DNA of 64,000 nt, taken from NCBI RefSeq assembly GCF_001556865.1, contig NZ_LSJY01000134.1, forward strand, positions 62,001 through 126,000. Reading direction: 5' to 3'. How positions within the stretch are numbered: position 1 is the first letter of the stretch; each line of letters starts with the position of its first letter. Below, piece after piece: positions 36,235 to 45,292 of the stretch. The translations under genes and the position numbers were made by a program. The notes beneath the pieces were generated by a model that was not told the origin of the DNA, ran no database searches, and worked only from the letters and a program-made list of their open reading frames with translations. Source of the DNA: Sphingobium sp. CCH11-B1 (GTDB lineage: Bacteria > Pseudomonadota > Alphaproteobacteria > Sphingomonadales > Sphingomonadaceae).

Positions 36235-36281
36235 GATTTCCGGCGCTTAACTTCGCATATGTCCCGCAGAACACGACATTG

Positions 36282-36301
36282 AATGTCCTATGTTGGACAT
36301 T
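36282..36301. promoter_or_regulatory. Perfect palindrome AATGTCC-N6-GGACATT
   Basis: Seven-base arms with a six-base spacer lie 48 bp past the SH3 gene stop and 156 bp past the end of the convergent amidohydrolase. A related half-site ATGTCCC occurs at 36259-36265 and GAATGTCG at 36307-36314. It is not followed by a T-run, so it looks like an operator for a dimeric repressor rather than a terminator, yet neither adjacent gene starts here. Confidence 0.5.
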
Positions 36302-36457
36302 TTCGGAATGTCGCCCTGACCCTGACCCTATCTCGGCCATAGCGCCGAGAGGCCGGATAGGACAGGCACCGGCAGGATCAGCGGCGGCGGACGACCGAGA
36401 CCGGGAATTTGGGCGTCAGCGCGCAATCGCATTGACGCCCCCTTCCCCCCTTTTTCG

Positions 36458-37825
36458 TCACCATTCATAAGCCTTGGGCAGCGCACCTTCGGCCGGGTTG
36501 GCGTAACGGTCGCGCAGGCGGGTCTGGCGGTTGTCGAGCGATTGTTCCACCCCGTCGATCCATACACCGATCGGGGCCGAGGTCATTTCCAGCGGATCGC
36601 CGTCCCAGATCACCACGTCCCCCGCACGGCCCGGCTGGAGCGAGCCGATCCGGTCGCCAAGGCCCATCGCTTCGGCGGGGGCGGAGGTGATGGTGCGCAG
36701 CGCCTGCCCCCAGCTCAGCCCGGTCGCGCCCGGCACCTTCGTCAGCGCGACCATATTGCCCGCCTGTTGCGTCGCCACGCGCAGTTGCAGCGCGTCGTCG
36801 CCGGTCAGCATCCCCATGGAAACGCCGACGCCCGCCTTCACCATGCGGCCCACATTGCTCTGGGTCGCGGCGAGCTTTTCGAAGCTGGAGGGCAAATCCT
36901 CAAGCCCCGCGGTGATGACCGGGACTTTCGCGGCGGCGATCTGGCTTGCCACCATCCAGCCTTCGGTCGCGCCGGCAAGGATGAGTTTCAGCGCCGGAAA
37001 CTCCTGCCGCAGGGCGAGCGCGGCGAGGATGTCGCGCGCACTTTCGGCATGGATCATCAGCGGGATCGCGCCGGTGACGACCGGGACCAGCGCTTCGGCG
37101 TCGACACGATTGAGCAGCGCGTCCCGGCTGTTGCCGTCATAGGCGGCCGGGGCCTTCGCATAGTCCTGCGCCTGTTTCAGCATCATGCGGAAGGTCAGGA
37201 TCATCGCGGCACGGCTGCCGCCCGCCTCGGCCGATCCTTCCTCCCCCATTTCCACATATTGGAAGGCGCGCGCCCTGGTGATCGGGTTCATGTCCGCACC
37301 CAGGTCTATCACCGCCCCCTGCCCCGCGAAGATCGAGGTGCCGGCGGCCGGCGCGACGACGGCACGGGTGATGCCGGCGGTGCGGCTGATCGCGATGGGA
37401 TTGGCGAGCGGGTTGATCGCGGGCGCGACGTCGATCGCGGCGGAGAAGGGCGAGCGGGCCGCGCGGGTATCGTTCGTTTCCCGCACGGCAGGCACTTCGG
37501 CAAGGCCAACGCGCGAGAAGCCGGAGACGAGGCCGGGCGTCACCCATTTTCCGGCGGCGTCGACGGTCTTCGCGCCGGCGGGAACGGCGACGCCAGCGCC
37601 CGCCGCCACGACCTTTCCGGCGGAAATGACGACTGTCCCGCCCCTGATCGGTTCCGACCCGTCGCCGATGGCGAGGGTGGCGTTGGTGATGGCGATGGAC
37701 TGGGCAAGCGCGGGGGTGGAGAGCGCGAGGGCGAGAAGGGCAAGGCCCGCTCGCTTCGATCGCCGCAGGGAAGCGGTTCCCGACATGCCCGAACCGAACG
37801 CAAATTTGGGAGCTATCTTCTTCAT
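36458..37825 (-). CDS. Exported amidohydrolase-like protein lacking the HxH metal motif
   Basis: 455 residues with a long basic leader and signal peptide (about 41 residues, ending TPALAQ). The fold is that of amidohydrolases: VTPGLVSGFSRVGLAEV near residue 100 aligns with the PGIIDIHSHLG of its neighbour, but the two His become Phe103 and Arg105. Later parts of the fold are intact (LMIHAESARDILAALALRQE, GDRIGSLQPGRAGDVVIWDG). It is therefore probably inactive on its own or binds metal differently. Its start overlaps the stop of the intact amidohydrolase by four bases, so a heteromeric partner role is plausible (inference). Confidence 0.82.
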   Translation of the reverse strand: MKKIAPKFAFGSGMSGTASLRRSKRAGLALLALALSTPALAQSIAITNATLAIGDGSEPIRGGTVVISAGKVVAAGAGVAVPAGAKTVDAAGKWVTPGLVSGFSRVGLAEVPAVRETNDTRAARSPFSAAIDVAPAINPLANPIAISRTAGITRAVVAPAAGTSIFAGQGAVIDLGADMNPITRARAFQYVEMGEEGSAEAGGSRAAMILTFRMMLKQAQDYAKAPAAYDGNSRDALLNRVDAEALVPVVTGAIPLMIHAESARDILAALALRQEFPALKLILAGATEGWMVASQIAAAKVPVITAGLEDLPSSFEKLAATQSNVGRMVKAGVGVSMGMLTGDDALQLRVATQQAGNMVALTKVPGATGLSWGQALRTITSAPAEAMGLGDRIGSLQPGRAGDVVIWDGDPLEMTSAPIGVWIDGVEQSLDNRQTRLRDRYANPAEGALPKAYEW

Positions 37826-39222
37826 TTCACGTCTCCCGATCCGATCTGGCCCAGTTCGAAATCGACCACCGGCCGCATCTTGGGATTGGCGCTGTCATAC
37901 ATCAGCGCGCCGTCGATCCAGACCTTTTCGGGCCGCGTGTAGGTGCTGAAGGGGTTGCCGTTCCACAGCACGACATCGGCCATCTTGCCGACCTTCAGAC
38001 TGCCCGTGCGGTCCGCGATGCCCATCGCCTTTGCCGGATTGATGGCGAGCCAGGTCCACGCCGTTTCGTCCGATATGTCGATGCCCATGCGACGACCCGC
38101 GCCCAGCGCCTTGGCCGCTTCCTGGTTCAGCCGCTGGATGCCGTCCTGATCGTCGCTGTGGACGATGGCGCAGGCGCCCGCGCGGTGGACCAGCGGAATA
38201 TTTTCCTTGATGCCGTCATAGGCTTCCATCTTGAAGCCATACCAGTCGCCCCACATGGCCGAGCAGATGCCATTTTCCCGCAGGAGGTCCGCGATCTTGT
38301 AGCTTTCGACCGCATGGTGGAAGGCGGCGACCTTGTAGCCGAACTCCTTGCTCATATCGATGACGTTGGCCATCTCGTCGGCGCGGTAGCAGTGGTTGTG
38401 GACCAGGATCTTGCCCTCCAGCGCGTCCGCCAGCGTTTCCATGGCGAGATCGCGGGTCTGTTCCTTCCCGGCGGCGCGTTTCTTCTGATATTCGCGCGCC
38501 TTGATCCAGGTCTGGCGGTTGACCGCCATATTGCCCATGCGGGTGGAAGGCTCGCGCCCCTTCGCGCCATAGACGCGCTTGGGATTTTCACCGCACGCCA
38601 TCTTGAGACCCTGCGGCGCGCCGGGGAACTTCATGCCCTGCATGGTGCGGGCGGGAACGTTCTTGAGCGTCACGCTGCGGCCGCCGAAGAGGTTGGCGGA
38701 GCCGGGCAGGATCTGAAGCGTGGTGACGCCGCCATTGGCGAGCGCGCGGGTGAAACCGGCATCCTGCGGCCAGATGCTATGTTCCGCCCAGACATGCGGC
38801 GTGACGGGCGAGGTCGCTTCGTTGCCGTCGGACAGCGCCTCGACGCCGGGCGAGGGATAGTCGCCCAGATGGCTGTGGATGTCGATAATACCAGGGGTAA
38901 GATATTTGCCCTGCGCGTCGATCACCAGCACATCGGCGGGGATCGGCGTGTCAGGGCCGCCGATCGCCGTCACCTTGCCGTCGGAGAAGAAGACAATGCC
39001 ATTGTCGATGCGCGTGCCTTCGCCATCGAATATGGTCGCGCCGCGCAGCACGGTGGGACGGCCCGGATAGGGCTTGTAAGTGGAGGGATAAGGATTTTCC
39101 GGCTCGGCGGACGATCCTTGCGACGGCGAAGCCTCCTTTTCCTTCTTCGCCGCCAGCGGAGTCGCGATGCCCGCCAGCAATGCCGCCATCAGCAGCCACT
39201 TACCCCTGTTGCCCCCGGTCAT
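37822..39222 (-). CDS. Exported amidohydrolase (metal-dependent, imidazolonepropionase-like)
   Basis: 466 residues with a signal peptide (LLMAALLAGIATPLAAK) and a charged linker. The metal motif is intact: LTPGIIDIHSHLG with His116 and His118, then NHCYRADEM and VAAFHHAVESYKIADLL for the remaining ligands, and a C-terminal GSLKVGKMADVVLWNGNPFS. Related enzymes cleave Xaa-Pro or other dipeptide amides, and co-location with a peptide transporter supports that reading. The stop overlaps the downstream metal-less paralogue by four bases, and the start overlaps the transporter stop by four, so the three form a coupled operon. Confidence 0.87.
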   Translation of the reverse strand: MTGGNRGKWLLMAALLAGIATPLAAKKEKEASPSQGSSAEPENPYPSTYKPYPGRPTVLRGATIFDGEGTRIDNGIVFFSDGKVTAIGGPDTPIPADVLVIDAQGKYLTPGIIDIHSHLGDYPSPGVEALSDGNEATSPVTPHVWAEHSIWPQDAGFTRALANGGVTTLQILPGSANLFGGRSVTLKNVPARTMQGMKFPGAPQGLKMACGENPKRVYGAKGREPSTRMGNMAVNRQTWIKAREYQKKRAAGKEQTRDLAMETLADALEGKILVHNHCYRADEMANVIDMSKEFGYKVAAFHHAVESYKIADLLRENGICSAMWGDWYGFKMEAYDGIKENIPLVHRAGACAIVHSDDQDGIQRLNQEAAKALGAGRRMGIDISDETAWTWLAINPAKAMGIADRTGSLKVGKMADVVLWNGNPFSTYTRPEKVWIDGALMYDSANPKMRPVVDFELGQIGSGDVK

Positions 39223-40742
39223 GCCTGTTCCTCCGATCCGATGCTGTCCAGATGCATCATGCGCGTGACGATGGGCGACAGAAGCAGCACCACGCCCCCC
39301 ACGATGACCGAGAACCAGCCTATTTGCGTATAGACGTCAAGAACTTGACTAATATCTCCCGCCTCGCCGCTGCCGGTGGCGCGGGCGATCAGGCCGGCGA
39401 TGAAATTACCGGCCGCCATGGCGAGGAACCATGTGCCCATGACGAGGCCGACCATCGACGACACCGACAGGCGCGTCATGGCGGACAGGCCGACGGGCGA
39501 AAAGCACAGTTCCGCCATGGTGTGGAACAGATAGATGAGGAACACGAAGATGACGGGAGTGAGGCTTTGCCCCGCCATGGCCGCGCCCGCGACCAGGATC
39601 AGGAAACCCGCGCCGCACAGGACGAGGCCGATGCCGAACTTGGCCGGCGAGGACGGTTCGAGTCGCCGCCGGTCGAGGATCGTCCACAGCAGCGCGAACA
39701 GCGGCGCGAGCAGGATGATGAAGATGGAATTGACCGACTGGAACAGCGAGGCCGGAACCTCCCAGCCCAGGATCGACCGGTCGACATTGCGGTCGGTGAA
39801 GATGTTGAGCGACGAGCCCGTCTGTTCGAACAGCCCCCAGAAGAGCGGGTTGAGCGCGATCAGGAAGAGCGCGGCGAACATCCGGTCGCGATCCACGCGG
39901 GGCAGCGTCATCACGCTGCGCCAGACGATGTAGAGGATCGTCAGCGCCGAGAAGATGAGCAGCGCATAGCCCAGCAGCTCGGCATAGCGGATGACGCCCC
40001 AGATGGCGACGACGCCGAGCGCCGCACCGATATAGATGGTCCATTCGCGGTTGAGGCCGGCGGCGGTGCGCTGGCGCAACCGTTGCGGCTCTGGCGGCTC
40101 GCCCTTGCCCAGCAGCCAGGGCTTGAGCCACACGAAGCCGGCCAGGCCGAGCAGCATGCCCACGCCCGCCGCGCCGAAGCCCCAGCTCCAGCCCCACAGT
40201 TCGCCCAGCAGGCCGCAGACGACCGGGCCGAGCATGCCGCCCATGTTGATGCCCATGTAGAAGACCGAATAGGCGGGATCGCGGCGATGATCGTCGCGGG
40301 CATAGAGTTCGCCCACCAGCACGGAGACATTGGCCTTGAGGAAGCCGGTGCCCACGATGATGCTGGCGAGCGCAAGGTAGAAGCCGTTCAGGAAGAGGGG
40401 CTGCTGGCCCCCCGGTCCTTCTGTGATGGCGATCAGGAAATGGCCGATGGCGATGAACACGCCGCCCGCCGTCACCGCCTTGCGCGGGCCGAGGAAGCGA
40501 TCCGCCAGATAGCCGCCGATGACGGGCGTGATATAGACCAGCGAGGTATAGGCCCCGTAGAGAAGATAAGCCTTGTCCTCGCCGAACAGGAAATGCTTGG
40601 TCAGGTAGAAGATCAGGATGGCGCGCATCCCGTAATAGGAGAAACGCTCCCACATTTCCGCGAAGAAGAGCAGATATAGTCCGCGCGGGTGGCCGAGCCA
40701 GGTCTTGCCCTGCCCGGCCGCCATCATGTCCGAAGATGCCAT
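39219..40742 (-). CDS. POT/PTR-family proton-dependent oligopeptide transporter
   Basis: 507-residue major-facilitator protein with about 14 helices. The family signature is FFAEMWERFSYYGMRAILIFYL in helix 1 (the ExxERFxYYG motif), then DRFLGPRKAVTAGG and the helix-5 region with the POT pattern around FLKANVSVLVGELY. It would import di- and tripeptides with protons across the inner membrane. AAAGGG lies six bases before ATG 40742. It is first in a three-gene operon with two periplasmic amidohydrolases, suggesting a joint peptide-use unit. Confidence 0.92.
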   Translation of the reverse strand: MASSDMMAAGQGKTWLGHPRGLYLLFFAEMWERFSYYGMRAILIFYLTKHFLFGEDKAYLLYGAYTSLVYITPVIGGYLADRFLGPRKAVTAGGVFIAIGHFLIAITEGPGGQQPLFLNGFYLALASIIVGTGFLKANVSVLVGELYARDDHRRDPAYSVFYMGINMGGMLGPVVCGLLGELWGWSWGFGAAGVGMLLGLAGFVWLKPWLLGKGEPPEPQRLRQRTAAGLNREWTIYIGAALGVVAIWGVIRYAELLGYALLIFSALTILYIVWRSVMTLPRVDRDRMFAALFLIALNPLFWGLFEQTGSSLNIFTDRNVDRSILGWEVPASLFQSVNSIFIILLAPLFALLWTILDRRRLEPSSPAKFGIGLVLCGAGFLILVAGAAMAGQSLTPVIFVFLIYLFHTMAELCFSPVGLSAMTRLSVSSMVGLVMGTWFLAMAAGNFIAGLIARATGSGEAGDISQVLDVYTQIGWFSVIVGGVVLLLSPIVTRMMHLDSIGSEEQA

Positions 40743-40885
40743 TGGGCGCCCTTTATCCCATTATGTCCGGCCTGCCATGTCGGGCGGCCGCGTGATGGGG
40801 CGCAGCCTAGAGCCTATGGGTTCATCCTGTCAAAAGGGCAGCCCGCCCTTGCGCCGGTGCGCGCATGTCGCCATGTGTCGAGGCG

Positions 40886-41464
40886 ATGTTCAACGACCGC
40901 ACCAGCCCCCTCTCGCTCCTCCAGACGCGCCGGTCCGGCAAGCCCCGCGACCTGATCGCCCCCGGCCCCGACGACGGTCAGTTGCGGCAGATATTGGAAG
41001 TGGCGCTGCGCACGCCCGATCATGGCAAGCTGGCTCCGTGGCGCTTCGTGATCGTGCCGCAGGAAAAGCGGGCCGCGCTCGGCGAGCTGCTCGCAGCGGC
41101 CTATCGCCGGGAAAAGCCCGACGCCGGGCGGCTGGAGATCGAGACGATGCATCAGTTCGCGCATCAGGCGCCGACGCTGGTCGTGGCGCTCTCCGCTCCG
41201 GTCTCGGGCAGCAAGATTCCGCTGTGGGAGCAGCAATTGTCTGTCGGCGCGGCGATCATGAACCTGCTGCACGCGACCCACGCGCTGGGTTTTGCGGGCG
41301 GTTGGCTGACCGGCTGGCCAAGCTATAATGAGGATGTGCGCGTCGCGTTCGCAAAGGATGGCGAAACCATTGCCGGATTTGTGTTCATCGGTACGCCTGG
41401 CAGACCGCAGGAAGAGCGGCCAAGGCCAGATTATGACGCAATAGTATCGACTTGGGACAGATAA
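40886..41464 (+). CDS. Nitroreductase family protein
   Basis: 192-residue flavoprotein (FMN). Landmarks are LLQTRRSGKPRDLIAPGPDD at the N-terminus, LRTPDHGKLAPWRFVIV for FMN binding, the helix LWEQQLSVGAAIMNLLHATH, and GFVFIGTP. This is the short YdjA-like type, which works as a homodimer with two FMN. The natural substrate is not known; nitro-compounds and quinones are reduced in vitro by relatives. ATG 40886 is preferred over ATG 40865 seven codons upstream; neither has a good ribosome-binding site. Divergent from the peptide transporter. Confidence 0.87.
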   Translation: MFNDRTSPLSLLQTRRSGKPRDLIAPGPDDGQLRQILEVALRTPDHGKLAPWRFVIVPQEKRAALGELLAAAYRREKPDAGRLEIETMHQFAHQAPTLVVALSAPVSGSKIPLWEQQLSVGAAIMNLLHATHALGFAGGWLTGWPSYNEDVRVAFAKDGETIAGFVFIGTPGRPQEERPRPDYDAIVSTWDR

Positions 41465-41535
41465 TTACTCTGACAAAATTCAGTGCGTAATTTTGCGTCT
41501 TGACCTGGCTGGCTGTGTTATGGCACTGATGCACT

Positions 41536-41880
41536 ATGGCCGAAGACTCCAAACCTGTCTATCTCCGTCTGCGGGAGATCATTGCCGCATCCATCCTTGA
41601 CGGAGAATTTGCCGATGGCGAGTTGCTGCCTTCGGTGCGGGCATTCGCCGCGGCGCAGGGCGCAAATCCGCTGACCGTCGCCAAAGCCTATCAGAGCTTT
41701 CAGGATGACGGGCTGGTCGTGGTGAAGCGCGGCGTCGGCATGTTCGTGGCCGAAGGCGCGACCCGGCGACTGCGCGAAGCGGAAAGGGAGCGGTTTCTGG
41801 AAACGGTGTGGCCCACCGTCGCGGCGCAGATGCGCCGGCTGGGCCTGCGAATCGCCGATCTCGACATGGCCAAGGCCTGA
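41536..41880 (+). CDS. GntR-family regulator, YtrA subfamily
   Basis: 114 residues. The winged helix-turn-helix matches the GntR pattern: PVYLRLREIIAASILDGEFA, DGELLPSVRAFAAAQGANPL and TVAKAYQSFQDDGLVVVKRG. A short C-terminal helix (REAERERFLETVWPTVAAQM) follows rather than a full effector domain, which is the YtrA type. Members usually repress an adjacent ABC transporter operon, but none is seen here; its target is unknown. The gene converges on the TPR protein of the XrtA block. Confidence 0.88.
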   Translation: MAEDSKPVYLRLREIIAASILDGEFADGELLPSVRAFAAAQGANPLTVAKAYQSFQDDGLVVVKRGVGMFVAEGATRRLREAERERFLETVWPTVAAQMRRLGLRIADLDMAKA

Positions 41881-41887
41881 TTTCATT

Positions 41888-43924
41888 TCAGAGGCGGGCG
41901 AGCGTGTCTCGCGCCTCCTGCTCGCCTGCAAAGCCCGGAGCCGCCAAGGCGCGGCCGAGCGCGACCCGTGCCTGCGCCTTGTTGCCCGCCGCGGCATAGG
42001 CCTGCCCCAGATGCAGCTGGAAGGCGGGGGCTTGCGGCGCAAGCGCCACCGCCTTTTCGAGCAGGTCGATCATCGCGGCCCCCTTTTCCTCTCGCCGCAG
42101 CATCACCCATCCCAGCATATCCGCAGTCACCGGATTGCCGGGCATCAGGCGATAGGCATGGGCGGCATAGGCGCGCGCTGCGGCGCCGTCGCCGCTTTCC
42201 ATCGCCGCCCGCGCAAGATGGATCATCAGCAGCGCGTCATTGTCGCCGATGCGGGCGCGCGCCGCCAGAAGCAGGCGCAGGGCAGAACGCCAGTCGCCAC
42301 GCGCCGCCGCCTGGGATGCGGACAGGCGCAACGCGTCGGGATCGCCGGGATTCTGGTCGAGATAAAGCCGCGCGACCTGCGCCGTCCGGGCGGCATCGCC
42401 CGCGCTGCTCCATGCAGCGGCAAGCCGGAGGGCGGCGGCGCGGTCGAAGCGGAGATTGGCGGCGGCCTCATAAGCGCGCGCTGCCTCGCCCGGTCGGCCG
42501 GCTGTATCGAGCGCGTCGCCCAGAACCAGCCAGGCATCGGGCGCGCCCGGATTGGCCTGTTGCAGCAGCCGCGCCCGGCCGAGCGCTTCGCCAAGGCGGC
42601 CGGTGGCAAGCAGCGCGCGGATATAGGGGATATTGTCGCTGGCGGTCGCCGCATCAGGTGGCGGGGCGTCGACCAGTTCGGCGTCCCTGGGACTGGCGAT
42701 TGCATCGCTGGCGGCGCGGAGCGGAAAGCTGGCGCGGGCGAGCATGTCGGCGGCCATGAGCGGATCGCCCAGCGCCTCCTGCGCACGGGCGGCAAGCGTG
42801 AGCACATAAGGATCGGCGTCCCTCTGCGCGACCAGCGGCGCAAGGGTCGTTGCGGCATTGCCCGCATCGCCGGTCAGGAAATAGGCGCGGCCCAGCAGGG
42901 TGCGGGCCCGGCGATTGTCGGGTTGGGCATCGACCAGCGGCACCAAGGCTTCAACCGCGAGCAGTGGGTTGCCGCCCTCCATCTGGAGGATGCCGCGCAA
43001 CAGCCGCGTGGCCGGCTCGCCGTCAAGCCGTCCCCCGGTGCGATCGAGCAGGCGGCGGGCAAGATCGTCATTCCCGGCCCGCGCGGCGATGACCGCCTGT
43101 ATCATCCAGGCGCGCGGATTGGCTGGATCGAGCGCGAAGATGCGACGGCTGAGGGCCAGCGCCCGGCTGGCCTGTCCGGCATCGGCGAGCGTGGCGGCAT
43201 AATGTTCGAGCGTCGCGACCGAATCCGGGTCGGCCGCCAGCGCCCGGTCGAACCATGGCAGCGCGGCGGTCAGGCCATATTGGGCCCGCGTCAATTCGGC
43301 GCGGAGCGACAGCGATTTGGCATCTTGGGGTGCGAGCGCGACGGCGCGATCCGCCGCCTGGATGGCGCCGGCCTGATCCCCCGCCGCCATATGCAGACGG
43401 CCAAGGTCCACCCAGTTTTCCGCATCGCGGGGCGCGGCCGTCAGGGCCTGCCGCAGCAGCGCCTGCGCGCCGTCGATGTCCCCCAACGCCAGCGAAGCGC
43501 GGGCCGCCACGCGATCGGCCGCGACCATAGAGGCAGGTGCGACATCGTCAGCGCGGGCTTCGTTCAGCGCACCCTGCGGATCGCCCTGAAGCAGGAGCGC
43601 CTGCGCCATGACGGCGCGGGTCAAGGCGGCGGGCTGGCCGAGAGCGCGGGCGCGCTCCACTTCGGCCTGCGCGCCGGGACCGTCGCCCAGTTCGGCAAGG
43701 GCACGCGCCTGGGCAGCGCGCGCTTCCATATTGCGGGGCGCGCCCTTGATGGCGTTCATCAATTCCACGCGGGCGGTGCGGGCGTCGCCCGCGTCCAGCG
43801 CGGCAAGACCGCGCGCGAGGGCGGCGCTGCCGTCGCGTTCGTGCGCGCGCCATTGCCATAGACCCGCGAGCGCGAGCAGCAATGCCGCAAGGCCGGCGAT
43901 CAGCAACAGGCGGGACCGGCGCAT
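41888..43924 (-). CDS. XrtA/PEP-CTERM-associated TPR-repeat protein
   Basis: 678 residues. An N-terminal membrane anchor (LLLIAGLAALLLALAGLWQW) is followed by TPR-like helical pairs over the whole length, for example AALDAGDARTARVELMNAIK, ADPDSVATLEHYAATLADAG and APAFQLHLGQAYAAAGNKAQ. It is shorter than the typical PEP-CTERM TPR lipoprotein (PrsT, about 900 residues) and lacks a lipobox, so it is a variant. It begins three bases after the prsR stop, with AGGG inside prsR serving as its ribosome-binding site. A scaffold role in exopolysaccharide assembly or export is likely from context only. Confidence 0.82.
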   Translation of the reverse strand: MRRSRLLLIAGLAALLLALAGLWQWRAHERDGSAALARGLAALDAGDARTARVELMNAIKGAPRNMEARAAQARALAELGDGPGAQAEVERARALGQPAALTRAVMAQALLLQGDPQGALNEARADDVAPASMVAADRVAARASLALGDIDGAQALLRQALTAAPRDAENWVDLGRLHMAAGDQAGAIQAADRAVALAPQDAKSLSLRAELTRAQYGLTAALPWFDRALAADPDSVATLEHYAATLADAGQASRALALSRRIFALDPANPRAWMIQAVIAARAGNDDLARRLLDRTGGRLDGEPATRLLRGILQMEGGNPLLAVEALVPLVDAQPDNRRARTLLGRAYFLTGDAGNAATTLAPLVAQRDADPYVLTLAARAQEALGDPLMAADMLARASFPLRAASDAIASPRDAELVDAPPPDAATASDNIPYIRALLATGRLGEALGRARLLQQANPGAPDAWLVLGDALDTAGRPGEAARAYEAAANLRFDRAAALRLAAAWSSAGDAARTAQVARLYLDQNPGDPDALRLSASQAAARGDWRSALRLLLAARARIGDNDALLMIHLARAAMESGDGAAARAYAAHAYRLMPGNPVTADMLGWVMLRREEKGAAMIDLLEKAVALAPQAPAFQLHLGQAYAAAGNKAQARVALGRALAAPGFAGEQEARDTLARL

Positions 43925-43927
43925 GAA

Positions 43928-45292
43928 TCAGCCCTGCATCTGATATTGTTTTAGCAGGTCGTAGAGCGTCGGCCGGCTGATCCCCAGCATCCTCGCCGCG
44001 CCCGAGATATTGCCGTCGGTCCGGGCGATGGCGCGGCGAATGGCCCGGCGGTCGGCCAGTTCACGCGCGGCCTTGAGGTTCACCGCCTCCCCGCCGTCGA
44101 TCCGGTTCTCGTCCAGATCGAGGTCGGCGGCCGTGACCAGCTTGCCATCCGCCATGATGACGGCGCGCTTCATGCGGTTTTCCAGCTCGCGCACATTGCC
44201 GGGCCAGGACCAGGCGTCCAACGCGGCGAGCGCGTCGGGCGCAAGGCCCTTCACCTGCGGGTTCATGTCGCGCGCGTAGCGGGTCAGGAAATGACGGGCG
44301 AGCAGCGCCGGGTCGCCCGGCCGGTCCTTGAGCGCGGGAATGCGCACGACGATTTCGGCGAGACGGTAATAAAGGTCTTCCCGAAAGCTGCCCGCCGCGA
44401 TCATCGCGTCGAGATCCTGATGGGTGGCGCAGACGATGCGCGTGTCCACCGCGATGGGCTGGCGTCCGCCGACGCGCTCGATCACCCTGTCCTGCAGGAA
44501 GCGCAGCAGCTTTACCTGAAGCGCGAGCGGGATGTCGCCCACTTCGTCCAGAAAGAGCGTGCCCCCCTGCGCCTGTTCGATCTTGCCGGGCATCGTCCTG
44601 ACCGCGCCGGTGAAGGCCCCCTTTTCATGCCCGAACAGTTCGGTTTCGAGCAGCGTTTCGGGGATGGCGGCACAGTTGATCGCGACGAAGGCCCCGCTGC
44701 GGCGCGGGCTGGCGTCGTGAAGGCCCTGCGCCAGCAATTCCTTGCCAGTGCCGCTCCCGCCCAGCAGCAGGACGGACACGTCGGCGCTCGCGACCCGCTC
44801 GATGGTGCGGGCGACCTTCATCATCTCGGGCGCGCCCGTGATGAGCCGGCCGAGCACGCGGCCGTCCTCCGGCGCGGTGTCGGCGAGGCGGGCATTTTCC
44901 TGCTCCAGCGCATGAACGTGAAAGGCGCGGCGGACGATGAGGCCGAGTTCATCGATGTCGACGGGCTTCTGGTAGAAATCGTAGGCGCCGCCCGCAATCG
45001 CGTCGAGCGCGCTTTCCCGCGCGCCATGGCCCGATGCGACGATTACCTTCGTGTCGGGCTTGATCCGCAATATCTCCGCCAGCGTGGCGAAGCCTTCGCT
45101 CGTGCCGTCGCGATCGGGCGGCAGGCCAAGGTCCAGGGTAACGACATCGGGCGCCTCCGCGTGGAGCAGTTCGATCGCTTCCTCGCGATCGCCGGCGATG
45201 AAGAGCCGATAATCCTCATAGGCCCAGCGCAACTGGCGCTGCAGCCCCGGATCATCCTCAACGATCAGCAATTTGGGTCGGATGTCGCTCAT
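43928..45292 (-). CDS. prsR: PrsR, sigma-54-dependent response regulator of the XrtA system
   Basis: 454-residue NtrC-type activator. Receiver domain residues 1-120 have Asp54 as phosphoacceptor (VVTLDLGLPP). The AAA+ domain contains GGSGTGKELLAQGLHDASPR (Walker A), the sigma-54 contact GAFTGA in ELFGHEKGAFTGAVRT, and GGTLFLDEVGDIPLALQ (Walker B). A Fis-type helix-turn-helix ends the protein (NISGAARMLGISRPTLYDLL). It overlaps prsK by one base (TGATG). The PrsK-PrsR pair is predicted in exosortase-A genomes to activate PEP-CTERM/EPS genes. AAGG precedes the start by seven bases. Confidence 0.92.
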   Translation of the reverse strand: MSDIRPKLLIVEDDPGLQRQLRWAYEDYRLFIAGDREEAIELLHAEAPDVVTLDLGLPPDRDGTSEGFATLAEILRIKPDTKVIVASGHGARESALDAIAGGAYDFYQKPVDIDELGLIVRRAFHVHALEQENARLADTAPEDGRVLGRLITGAPEMMKVARTIERVASADVSVLLLGGSGTGKELLAQGLHDASPRRSGAFVAINCAAIPETLLETELFGHEKGAFTGAVRTMPGKIEQAQGGTLFLDEVGDIPLALQVKLLRFLQDRVIERVGGRQPIAVDTRIVCATHQDLDAMIAAGSFREDLYYRLAEIVVRIPALKDRPGDPALLARHFLTRYARDMNPQVKGLAPDALAALDAWSWPGNVRELENRMKRAVIMADGKLVTAADLDLDENRIDGGEAVNLKAARELADRRAIRRAIARTDGNISGAARMLGISRPTLYDLLKQYQMQG

